Of a stretch of 64,000 nucleotides of DNA, positions 56,074-64,000 are shown in pieces. Where the stretch lies: assembly GCF_015690355.1 (NCBI RefSeq), contig NZ_JADPRT010000003.1, forward strand, positions 648,474-712,473, written 5' to 3'. This DNA is from Streptacidiphilus fuscans (lineage in GTDB: Bacteria > Actinomycetota > Actinomycetes > Streptomycetales > Streptomycetaceae). Below the pieces are notes generated by a model. It saw nothing but the letters and a program-made list of their open reading frames with translations. It ran no database searches and had not been told where the DNA came from. The stretch's first letter is position 1. Each line of letters begins with the position of its first letter. The position numbers and the translations under genes are program-made.

Positions 56074-57999
56074 GTGACACTTCAGCCCACCTGGACCGCG
56101 AGCGGCGCATCGAGCGGCAGTGCGAGCGACAGCGCGAGCGGCCCAGCCATGCGGAGAGCGATCGGCACAGCGACGCGCCCAGTGACCGGCACCGCGCCGC
56201 ACGCACGACGCCGCGCCGCGCAGGCCCGCTTCGCCGAGATCGAGACGGCGTTCGGCGACCCCTGGGACCCGGCCGCCCCGCTCGGATTCCGCGCCCTACT
56301 GGCCGCCGACAGCGCGTCGACGGTCCCGCAGGCCGCCCTCGCCCTCACCCGGGACCTCGGTCTGGCCGCGGAGTTCGTACCCACCGCGCTCGGCGGCAAC
56401 CTCGACGGCGTCGACGTGCTGGGCCTGCTGCTGCGCCCGGTCTTCCGCCGCGACGTGGCCCTGGCCGTCCGCTCCACGCTGAGCTCCTTCCTGGCGGCCA
56501 CGCACGTGTGGATCAACGGCGACGAGCAGCAACAGCGGCTCACCGCCGACACGTTGCGCGCGGGCGGCACGATGGCCGTCGCCTTCCAGCACTTCGTCCA
56601 CGCCGCCGACCTCGCGGGCGACGAGCTCACGGTCGCCCGCACCGCCGACGGCGGCCTGCTGCTCGGCAGCGGCCGGCAGGTCGTCTGCAACGGCGCGGAC
56701 GCCGACCTCTTTGTCGCCTTCGCCCGCGTCGGCGTCGCGCCTGAGGGGTCTTCCGACGCACCCGAGGCACCTGAGGCATCCGAGGGCTCCGACGTGGGTG
56801 CCGACGCCTGCACCGCCGTCCTCGTCCCTCTTCGCGAGCTGCACCACGGCAGCGCGCGCCTGCTCGACCGCGTCCCCACCGAGGCCGTCCCGGGCCTCGA
56901 ACTACGCGGCCTCGCCTTCGACGACTGTGCGCTGCCCGCTGCCGCGCTGCTCGGCACCTGGGGGCGGGGCGTCGAGGAGGGCCTGCGCGCCTACCCCGTC
57001 GTCCACGCCGCCGCGCCCGGCATGCTGATCGGCGTGGCCGACACGGCGTTGCGCACGGCCGCCCGGTTCGCGGTCCAGGTCGGCGTCGCCGGACGCCCGC
57101 TGGCGCGCGTCCGCAACGCCCGCCACGCGCTGGCGGCCACCTTCGTCGACCTGCTGGTCGGCGACTGCGTCAGCCTGGTCGCCGGTCGGGCGCTGCACCT
57201 GCTGCCGGGGCAGTGCAACGCGCTGGCCGCCGTGGCGACGTACCTGGTCCCGCCGATGCTGGAGGAGGCGCTGCGCCACCTCGCGGTGGTGATGGGCGAA
57301 GCCCTCCACGGCCAGGACCACGGCCAGGACCAGGGCCGGGACCACGGTCATGACGGGGAGGCGTACGGCATCTTCGCCAAGCACCTGCGCGACATGGACG
57401 CGGTCAGCTTCTGCCATGTCAGCCGCGCCGTCTGCCAGGTCGCGATCGCGCCCTGCCTGCCCGGCATCGCCGCCGACCCGGCTCGCTCCGGCCTCGCGCC
57501 CGAGGAGCTGTTCCACCGCTACGGAGCGCTCCCGCCGCTGGACCCGCAGCGCCTCTCCGCCGGCGGCGGCCACGACGGCCTGGCCGCATGGTTCCTGGCG
57601 CTCCCCGACCTCTTCGCCCTCCCCGCCGAGGACGCTCCGCTCGCCGATCTCCTCTCCCGCCAACTCACCGAACTCCGTGCCGAGTTCGACGAGATCTTCG
57701 CGGAGGCGGCAGCGCTCCCGGGCGACGACGCCCACGTCCTCGCCCTCCCGCTGGTGGACCGCTACGCGCTGGCCCTCGCCGCCGTCTGCTGCCTCGGCGT
57801 GCACCGGCAGGCCGGAGGCGACCCTTTCCTCTCCTCCCTCGACTGGATCGTCACGGCCCTCGACCGGCTGCTGCGCCGGGCAGGCCGGTCCACCCCGCCG
57901 GTCCCGAGGGAGGTGACGGAGCGCCTCTGCGCCGAGGTGCTGCGCCGTGACCGCGAGGCGCGCAGCCTCGACCTCTACGATCTGGAGCTCGCCGGATGA
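56074..57999 (+). CDS. Acyl-CoA dehydrogenase-like protein, long form
   Basis: 641 residues from GTG at 56074. The family is usually 380-400; this version has an N-terminal Ser/Ala-rich lead and a helical extension after about residue 430. Core signs: LGLAAEFVPTALGGN, TMAVAFQHFVHAADLAGDEL (flavin region), RNARHALAATFVDLL and GEAYGIFAKHLRDMDAVSF. A low-complexity GQDHGQDQGRDHGHDGE stretch interrupts the C-terminal part. It probably dehydrogenates an acyl-ACP loaded by the FAAL. It overlaps the phosphopantetheinyl transferase start. Confidence 0.8.
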   Translation: MTLQPTWTASGASSGSASDSASGPAMRRAIGTATRPVTGTAPHARRRAAQARFAEIETAFGDPWDPAAPLGFRALLAADSASTVPQAALALTRDLGLAAEFVPTALGGNLDGVDVLGLLLRPVFRRDVALAVRSTLSSFLAATHVWINGDEQQQRLTADTLRAGGTMAVAFQHFVHAADLAGDELTVARTADGGLLLGSGRQVVCNGADADLFVAFARVGVAPEGSSDAPEAPEASEGSDVGADACTAVLVPLRELHHGSARLLDRVPTEAVPGLELRGLAFDDCALPAAALLGTWGRGVEEGLRAYPVVHAAAPGMLIGVADTALRTAARFAVQVGVAGRPLARVRNARHALAATFVDLLVGDCVSLVAGRALHLLPGQCNALAAVATYLVPPMLEEALRHLAVVMGEALHGQDHGQDQGRDHGHDGEAYGIFAKHLRDMDAVSFCHVSRAVCQVAIAPCLPGIAADPARSGLAPEELFHRYGALPPLDPQRLSAGGGHDGLAAWFLALPDLFALPAEDAPLADLLSRQLTELRAEFDEIFAEAAALPGDDAHVLALPLVDRYALALAAVCCLGVHRQAGGDPFLSSLDWIVTALDRLLRRAGRSTPPVPREVTERLCAEVLRRDREARSLDLYDLELAG

Positions 58000-58844
58000 C
58001 CCGGCTGGTCGTCCCCGCCGCCGTCCACCTGGTCACCGGCCCGGACGGTCCGTGGGGCGCGGTCCGCCGCGACTTCGCCCGCACCGGCGTCGGCCTGGTC
58101 CACGGCTCGACGGTGCAGTGGCAGCAGCAGGACGGCGAGAGCCTGCGCGGCCTCCTCGGCCGCGACTTCGACCGCGAGCGCCGGAGCGGCCCCGGCGGCG
58201 CGCAGTTCGTGGCCACCCGACTGCTGGTCAAGCACCTGGTCGCACGGCTGCTCGGCACCCTCCCCGGCACGGTCGAGCTCGGCCAGGCCCTCACCGGGCG
58301 TCTGTATGTGCGGGGTTGCGACCAGATCGACCTCAGCCTCAGCCACACCGGCGACGTGATGCTGGTCGGCATCACCTCCCTCGGCCGGATCGGCGTCGAC
58401 GTCGAACCGTTCGACCGCCCGCTCAGCGGCAGCGGCGTCGAACGGCAGATGTCCACCGCTCCGGAGCTGGCGGAGGTCGCCGACCTGCCCGAACCGGCGC
58501 GCAACGACCGCCTGGTCCGGCGCTGGACGCTCAAGGAGGCCTACACCAAGGCGCTGGGCCTCGGCCTGGCCTACCCCTTCAACGGCTTCGGCTTCGACCT
58601 CGACGCGGAGCTGCCCCGCTTGCTGACCGCCGACGGCTCCCCGGTCCCGGGCCGCTCCTGGCACTTCCGCACGCTCTCCGTCGGCCCATCCCACGTCGGC
58701 GCCCTCGCCCTCCACGACCGCACCCTCGCCAACCCCGCCGACCCCGGCACGCCCGGCCACCCCACCGACGTGGACCTCTCCACCTCCCTCGACCCCCGCG
58801 CCCTCCTCGCGGTCCGCCGAGCCCTCCACACCCCGACCCCCTGA
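57996..58844 (+). CDS. 4'-phosphopantetheinyl transferase (Sfp type)
   Basis: 282 residues, ATGA overlap with the dehydrogenase. Signatures RIGVDVEP (Asp135, Glu137) and RWTLKEAYTKALGLGL are intact. It converts apo- to holo-carrier proteins and should serve the many ACP/PCP domains of this cluster. Last gene before tRNA-Lys. Confidence 0.93.
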   Translation: MTRLVVPAAVHLVTGPDGPWGAVRRDFARTGVGLVHGSTVQWQQQDGESLRGLLGRDFDRERRSGPGGAQFVATRLLVKHLVARLLGTLPGTVELGQALTGRLYVRGCDQIDLSLSHTGDVMLVGITSLGRIGVDVEPFDRPLSGSGVERQMSTAPELAEVADLPEPARNDRLVRRWTLKEAYTKALGLGLAYPFNGFGFDLDAELPRLLTADGSPVPGRSWHFRTLSVGPSHVGALALHDRTLANPADPGTPGHPTDVDLSTSLDPRALLAVRRALHTPTP

Positions 58845-58931
58845 CCCGCCGCACCCCGCCACAACCCAGGAGCCCAAGCCCGACCGGGTAGGCTACGCTC
58901 TGGCCGGTCCAGCCTTCTCCGGACCGCGCAC

Positions 58932-59004
58932 GGGGCGCTAGCTCAATTGGCAGAGCTGCGGACTTTTAATCCGTAGGTTGTGGGTTCGAGCCCCACGCGC
59001 CCCA
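58932..59004 (+). tRNA. tRNA-Lys (anticodon TTT)
   Basis: 73 bases with a seven-bp acceptor stem (GGGGCGC with GCGCCCC) and discriminator A. The anticodon loop CTTTTAA gives TTT, and the T-arm has GGTTCGAGCCC. CCA is not encoded. A nine-bp hairpin (59014-59022 with 59032-59040) shortly downstream is a probable terminator. TAGGCTACGCT near 58890 may hold its -10 element. Confidence 0.96.
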
Positions 59005-59013
59005 CAACCTCCC

Positions 59014-59040
59014 TCCCAGGTCAGAGCGATCGACCTGGGA
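59014..59040 (+). terminator. Hairpin after tRNA-Lys
   Basis: Nine-bp perfect stem with a nine-base loop, followed by TTCTCTGT. Confidence 0.6.
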
Positions 59041-59119
59041 TTCTCTGTCAGCGGTCCCCAATGGGTGCTCGTCGGCCGTCGCCGTGAGCGCGATGTGGGC
59101 GCCTTCCCGTGGCGAAGCC

Positions 59120-59426
59120 CTAACCGAGCACGAGCGATTCATCGCCGAAGTCGGCCACGATCTTCAACTTGCCGCCCAGCGCGGCCACGTAAGCCGCAAG
59201 CGTGTCGACCTCACAGCGGCCGAGCTTCCCTCGACACACCCATCCGGGCTGCGAGTTCGGTCTGCGTCGCATGCCGGCGCTGCCGGATCTCGGCCAGACG
59301 GTGGGCTCGGACCTCGGCCCGGAGCGCGTCCGCACGGACAGCGATGTCGGCCTGGTCTTCGACGTCGAAGAGCTCATCCTTGAGTGCGCTCCAACTCATG
59401 GCGGCAGGGCCGGAAGGAGTGTTCAC
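59120..59426 (-). pseudogene. Decayed XRE-family antitoxin/regulator (frame-broken)
   Basis: The first frame (from 59426) gives helix-turn-helix residues IRQRRHATQTELAARMGVSRE and then stops. The continuation EVDTLAAYVAALGGKLKIVADFGDESLVLG lies in another frame downstream. Together they match HigA-type XRE proteins, whose recognition helix (GVSQxxVSxIERG) should span the break; several residues are missing there. It is a deletion/frameshift, or less likely a sequence error. No toxin partner is recognisable. Confidence 0.75.
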
Positions 59427-59599
59427 AGGCCGTCCTTTCGTCAGCTCTCAGTATGCGGATTTGCGAGCCTCGGAGGCGACAGGCGTAGCGAGGTAATCCG
59501 GGTACGCGTTCGGCTTCCTGACTGCACTGTTGTGCCAGGTCGGGGCGCGCGACCTCGGATTGTCTACGTCCGGCAGACGAGGCGGTTGCCCTCGCCCAC

Positions 59600-59974
59600 C
59601 TACGGCTCCGGGGAGGCAGCTGGCCCGACAGGATTCGCTGACTCGACACGCCTCGCGTTCCGGCGGACGACGGGATTGACGTCGTGCTGCGTCGACCCGT
59701 CGTAGATGTCCACGTTCAGAGCCAGACCCGGGGATGTGCTGGTGATCAGGTCGACCACGAAGCCGATCGCCTCCCACATACCCACCCTTCGGCGTGCATC
59801 TGGCGGCCCCAGCACCTCCCACGCCCAGCCGACAGCTGCCCGAGCGACCCGTACGTCACCGCAGGACTGGCCGCGGGCGGCATCCTCCATCACACGGTGA
59901 CGGACGGTCTTGGACAGCCCCGCCCACTGACGCCTCGCGAAGTCGCCTCTCGGGATGTTCTCGCTCTGCAACAT
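59600..59974 (-). CDS. Hypothetical protein
   Basis: 124 residues from ATG at 59974, preceded by GGAGGGGAGG. No family recognised. The middle is helical and basic (RQWAGLSKTVRHRVMEDAARG); WEAIGFVVDLITSTSPGL is moderately hydrophobic. The upstream and codon context looks less biased than neighbouring genes, consistent with a horizontally acquired segment beside tRNA-Lys. Reality rests on the ribosome site and an open frame. Confidence 0.45.
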   Translation of the reverse strand: MLQSENIPRGDFARRQWAGLSKTVRHRVMEDAARGQSCGDVRVARAAVGWAWEVLGPPDARRRVGMWEAIGFVVDLITSTSPGLALNVDIYDGSTQHDVNPVVRRNARRVESANPVGPAASPEP

Positions 59975-60188
59975 CGCGCCTCCCCTCCGCGTGAACAAGC
60001 ACATGGTCCTCCGACGGAGCGCTCACGTCATCCACCCCCGTCCACGAACATGTCGGAGCCGCCCTCGTGCGGTCCGTGGTCAGGAGGGTCGATCGTCCGC
60101 AAGGGCCGAGCACTCCTACCGAGTTTGGAGTGGCTTCCTTCGGTGGGGAATGTGGATATGTACCGTCACATGTACTAGTCTGAGGTGT
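59975..60188 (+). promoter_or_regulatory. Promoter region of the vapBC-like operon
   Basis: GTAC occurs as an inverted pair around CGTCACAT (about 60160-60175), next to a TACTAG -10-like hexamer (60173-60178), giving a short leader before ATG at 60189. VapBC complexes usually repress through such dyads near -10; here this is inferred. Confidence 0.4.
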
Positions 60189-60419
60189 ATGAAGCGGACG
60201 AACGTGTACATCGACGAAGCGCACGACGCGCAGCTGAAGGAGATCGCCGCCCGAACCGGCCGGAGCGAGGCGGAGCTGATCCGCGCCAGCATCGAGCGGT
60301 TCATCCTCTCCGAACGCGCGTGGCAGGACGACCTGGAGGACTGGCCCACCTTCGACAGCGGTGATCCGACTCTGGCGTCGCGCAGCGACGAAATGCTCGC
60401 TCGTGGGTTCGGCCGTTGA
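60189..60419 (+). CDS. VapB-type ribbon-helix-helix antitoxin
   Basis: 76 residues. The N-terminal ribbon-helix-helix is MKRTNVYIDEAHDAQLKEIAARTGRSEAELIRASIERFI. The C-terminal acidic/aromatic tail (DDLEDWPTFDSGDP) is the usual toxin-wrapping segment. It overlaps the PIN toxin gene (TTGA), giving the standard antitoxin-first order. Confidence 0.92.
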   Translation: MKRTNVYIDEAHDAQLKEIAARTGRSEAELIRASIERFILSERAWQDDLEDWPTFDSGDPTLASRSDEMLARGFGR

Positions 60420-60892
60420 TCACCATTGCGGACACATCCGTCCTGCTCGCCTCGGCTGACCGGGCCGACCCCCTCCATCGGCAATGCCGTGCCGTTCTCA
60501 GTGGGGCGGTGGCCGGAACGGTAGTGATCTCGCCACTGGTCATGGCTGAGCTCGACTACCTGATCGGCTCCACCAAGACGCTCGGCCCCGACGCATCACT
60601 GGCCATGCTGCGCGGGATCGCGCAGCGGGAAGCCAGCGGACGTTTCATCCTCGGTGTTCTCGACGCCGAACTTCTCGCCCACGCCATGGCTGTCATGACG
60701 CGTTACCGTGAGCTTGCTCCGGGCCTGACTGACGCCGTCAACGTCGGCCTGGCAGCTCGCTACGCCACCACGCGCATCATGACGCTGGACCAGCGCCATT
60801 TCCGGGTGATGCGCCCCTTGGCCAACGGTCCCGCGTTCACCATCCTGCCCTTCGACGACCCTTCGTTGAGTAGCGGCGTCCCACCCACCTGA
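60416..60892 (+). CDS. VapC-type PIN-domain toxin
   Basis: 158 residues from TTG at 60416, coupled to the antitoxin. The PIN-domain acidic residues are present: Asp6 (IADTSVLL), Glu45 (VMAELDYLI), Asp106 (LTDAVNVGLA) and Asp125 (MTLDQRHF). Family members are Mg-dependent RNases. Probably a functional toxin-antitoxin pair stabilising the tRNA-Lys-adjacent segment. Confidence 0.92.
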   Translation: MITIADTSVLLASADRADPLHRQCRAVLSGAVAGTVVISPLVMAELDYLIGSTKTLGPDASLAMLRGIAQREASGRFILGVLDAELLAHAMAVMTRYRELAPGLTDAVNVGLAARYATTRIMTLDQRHFRVMRPLANGPAFTILPFDDPSLSSGVPPT

Positions 60893-60937
60893 CACCCCGG
60901 TGCGACCCGTCCCGGCAGGGCTGGCGGGCGCGGAACA

Positions 60938-60977
60938 CGACGCCCGGCCGGGAGGAGGACCTCCCGGCCGGGCGTCG
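60938..60977. terminator. Hairpin terminator between vapC-like and cspA-like genes
   Basis: Perfect 17-bp stem (60938-60954 with 60961-60977) with a six-base loop, located between convergent genes. Confidence 0.75.
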
Positions 60978-61002
60978 CTGTTTGGGTTGGCGCTGGTTCG
61001 CG

Positions 61003-61206
61003 TCAGCCGCGGACGACGTTCGCGGCCTGCGGGCCCTTCGGGCCCTGCTCGACGTCGAAGGTGACCGTCTCGCCCTCGTTGAGCTCGCGGTAGCCGGTCG
61101 AGTTGATCGCGGAGTAGTGGACGAAGACGTCCGGGCCGCCGCCCTCCTGCGCGATGAAGCCGAAGCCCTTCTCGGCGTTGAACCACTTCACGGTGCCCTG
61201 AGCCAT
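61003..61206 (-). CDS. cspA: Cold-shock domain protein
   Basis: 67 residues. The RNA-binding motifs KGFGFI (residues 13-18) and VFVHYSAI are intact, and the ends [10 protein letters not shown] and GPQAANV are typical of CspA/SC-type proteins. It acts as an RNA chaperone. The roughly 260-base upstream gap could hold a long regulatory leader, common for cold-shock genes. Confidence 0.96.
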   Translation of the reverse strand: MAQGTVKWFNAEKGFGFIAQEGGGPDVFVHYSAINSTGYRELNEGETVTFDVEQGPKGPQAANVVRG

Positions 61207-61412
61207 GGCATTCTCCCTGTCGGGACGCGGGGCGCTCGCTGCTGAGCCCCCCTGGGGTCGGTCGCGTCCTCGAACAGCAGGTGAAGCGGTACCGCGGACA
61301 GCGAACTACGAAATCGGCTCTACCCCGGCAACCACCCCGGCGAAACGCGTCGGACACGGCTACCCGGCGCGCCGTCCCGGTATCGGATCACAAAAGTGGT
61401 ACAGCACAGAAA

Positions 61413-61436
61413 GCCCAGTTCATACCGCTTCTGGGC
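61413..61436 (-). terminator. Probable terminator of the 90-residue gene
   Basis: A six-bp stem (GCCCAG/CTGGGC) with a 12-base loop, read on the minus strand about 33 bases after the stop at 61469 and followed by TTTCTGT. Confidence 0.4.
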
Positions 61437-61468
61437 ATATGCTCTGCGCCCGCCCCGTGGCGAACGGA

Positions 61469-61741
61469 TCAGCTCTCGTGGAGGGCCCGCGAACAGGCCT
61501 TGCACTCCCACGGAGTGAGGTTCGGCGGGTACCAGCTCGCGCCCGGCCCCGACGGGTGGTAGCTGTGCTTCTCCATCCCCGCCGTGGCCAGGCCGCAGAG
61601 GGTGGTGTCGGCCGGATCGCCTGCGACGTCGTCGGCGGCGCGGGCGGCGTGGACCGCGCGCAGGCCGCCGACCACCCAGCTCTTGCCCTCGACGTCGGGG
61701 GTGTGTTCGGCCTGCGGCTCGATCATCACGATGACACCCAT
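61469..61741 (-). CDS. Small Cys-containing hypothetical protein
   Basis: 90 residues. A central Ala-rich helix is followed by TLCGLATAGMEKHSY and YPPNLTPWECKACSRAL, so one Cys plus a C-x-x-C and a nearby His could bind zinc. The start is ATG at 61741, with an in-frame ATG five codons later. Not recognised as a named family. Similar small Cys-motif proteins are common in actinobacteria. Confidence 0.6.
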   Translation of the reverse strand: MGVIVMIEPQAEHTPDVEGKSWVVGGLRAVHAARAADDVAGDPADTTLCGLATAGMEKHSYHPSGPGASWYPPNLTPWECKACSRALHES

Positions 61742-61868
61742 GTCTCCACGATCACCCGTGTCACGGGGGCCCGCATCCCGGCCGGACCCGGGGCGAATTG
61801 CGACCGTCTGAGCCGTCCCCGCCGTGTGGGTCGGGGAGGAGTGAGTCAGGAGTGAAGCAAGGCGAAAC

Positions 61869-63387
<1,519 letters not shown>

Positions 63388-63459
63388 GCATCCACGGTAA
63401 TGCTGGCCATTATTAATTGCGAACGGGCAGGTCAGGGCCACCAGACGCAGACTGGAGCC

Positions 63460-64000
63460 ATGGCAGAGACAGAGACGGACGCGGAGACAGCAGACGCGGA
63501 GACAGAGGCACTGGCGGAGCCGGCGCCGCAGCCGGTGCGGATCCCGATGGCCTGGCCGGAGGTGCGCACCCGGTTGGCTGGGGCCCGCAACTACTGGATC
63601 TGCACCGCCTCGCCGGACACCGGCCCGCATGCGATGCCCGTCTGGGGAGTCTGGGTCGGCGGACGCCTCTGGTTCAGCACCGGCGCACGCACGCGCAAGG
63701 CGCGCAATCTTGCGGTCGATTGCCGGGTCAGCGTCCATCTGGAGAGCGCTGCCGAACTGGTCTCCCTCCAGGGCACCGCCGAGCCCGTCCCCTCGGCCGA
63801 CCGACCGCCGGAGGTGGACGCGGCGTACGCCGCGAAGTACGCGATGCCCAGAACCGGGGACCCGGGCACGATCGTGATCGGCGACTCACCGGTCTTCGCC
63901 GTCACTCCGCACCTCGGGTTCTCGTGGTTCGAGGGCGCTTTCCCCGAGTCGATGACCCGCTGGCGCTTTCCCGAAGCCGCGCATGTGACGCACGAGTTGG
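63460..64000 (+). CDS. Pyridoxamine-5'-phosphate oxidase-fold protein (cut by window end)
   Basis: At least 180 residues; the C-terminus lies beyond the window. An acidic Glu/Ala/Asp-rich lead (about 1-25) precedes a split-barrel flavin or F420-binding core: NYWICTASPDTGPHAMPVWGVWVGGRLWFSTG, KARNLAVDCRVSVHLES and GFSWFEGAFPESMTRWRF. GGAGCC before ATG. Divergent from the TetR gene. Cofactor (FMN or F420) cannot be decided. Confidence 0.85.
   Translation, partial: MAETETDAETADAETEALAEPAPQPVRIPMAWPEVRTRLAGARNYWICTASPDTGPHAMPVWGVWVGGRLWFSTGARTRKARNLAVDCRVSVHLESAAELVSLQGTAEPVPSADRPPEVDAAYAAKYAMPRTGDPGTIVIGDSPVFAVTPHLGFSWFEGAFPESMTRWRFPEAAHVTHEL

Noticed and set aside
58932..59040. Complete att site pair for an integrated element
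   Set aside because: No integrase gene and no visible repeat of the tRNA 3' end were found within the window.
59211..59426. A complete 71-residue XRE antitoxin
   Set aside because: The frame stops inside the recognition helix and the remainder of the family signature continues in another frame, so it is scored as a pseudogene.

Overview
The window is high-GC actinobacterial chromosome, most likely from the Streptomycetaceae (Streptomyces, Kitasatospora or Streptacidiphilus). The evidence is uniform high-GC coding, frequent GTG/TTG starts, SARP, DesK-type and TetR regulators, Tat export, an acyl-CoA carboxylase epsilon subunit, and a GGGGCGCGGGGAACTGCGCG-type intergenic palindrome. No plasmid or phage replication genes and no CRISPR array were seen.

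Region 1 (1-12.3 kb) is a signalling and probable conflict/stress island. A Ser/Thr kinase is divergent from an FHA protein. A Tat-exported DUF4185 protein follows, then a 78-residue adaptor-like protein, a STAND-type NTPase with a membrane anchor, a Crp/Fnr regulator, and an operon encoding a nucleotidyl-cyclase-like protein, a small effector-like protein, a PP2C phosphatase, a kinase-like protein, a vWA protein and a small lipoprotein. The PP2C/kinase/vWA trio resembles the YegK/YegI/YegL and TerY-P triads. Two short sequence motifs recur across these proteins. One (GDVxGTxIVGDNNxV) is shared by the STAND N-terminus and the adaptor. The other (VFAVxHGxQ) is shared by the C-termini of the adaptor, the cyclase-like protein and the small effector-like protein. 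This layout resembles bacterial NLR systems wired by amyloid-signalling motifs.

Region 2 (12.5-17.3 kb) has a NarL response regulator and a DesK-type kinase in convergent orientation. Next to them is a minimal RiPP locus: a 42-residue precursor ending in CFCF followed by an acidic tail, directly upstream of a fused leader-binding/YcaO cyclodehydratase. No azoline dehydrogenase or dedicated transporter is visible.

Region 3 (17.7-58.8 kb) is a large polyketide cluster. It contains acyl-CoA carboxylase beta and epsilon subunits, a glyceryl-ACP/tetronate-type cassette (KAS III, FkbH, ACP, 2-oxoacid-dehydrogenase-type acyltransferase) and an FAD monooxygenase. Three type I PKS proteins follow: KS-AT-DH-ER-KR-ACP; KS-KR-ACP-KS-AT-DH-KR-ACP; and KS-ACP. 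A type II thioesterase and a KAS III-like acyltransferase with serine in place of the catalytic cysteine come next. A leftward arm encodes a carrier protein, a stand-alone adenylation enzyme, a di-domain aromatase/cyclase-like protein, a SARP, an MMPL exporter and a secreted MoaF-like protein. A rightward arm encodes a fatty acyl-AMP ligase, an acyl-CoA dehydrogenase and a phosphopantetheinyl transferase. The first PKS AT carries the methylmalonyl motif YASH, matching the carboxylase; the second AT carries the malonyl motif HAFH. Two modules have no AT at all.

Region 4 (58.9-64 kb) starts with tRNA-Lys(TTT), followed by a decayed XRE antitoxin gene, a hypothetical gene, a VapBC pair, cspA, a small Cys-containing protein, an SDR and TetR gene pair on the same strand separated by a repeat array, and the start of a pyridoxamine-phosphate-oxidase-like gene cut by the window end.
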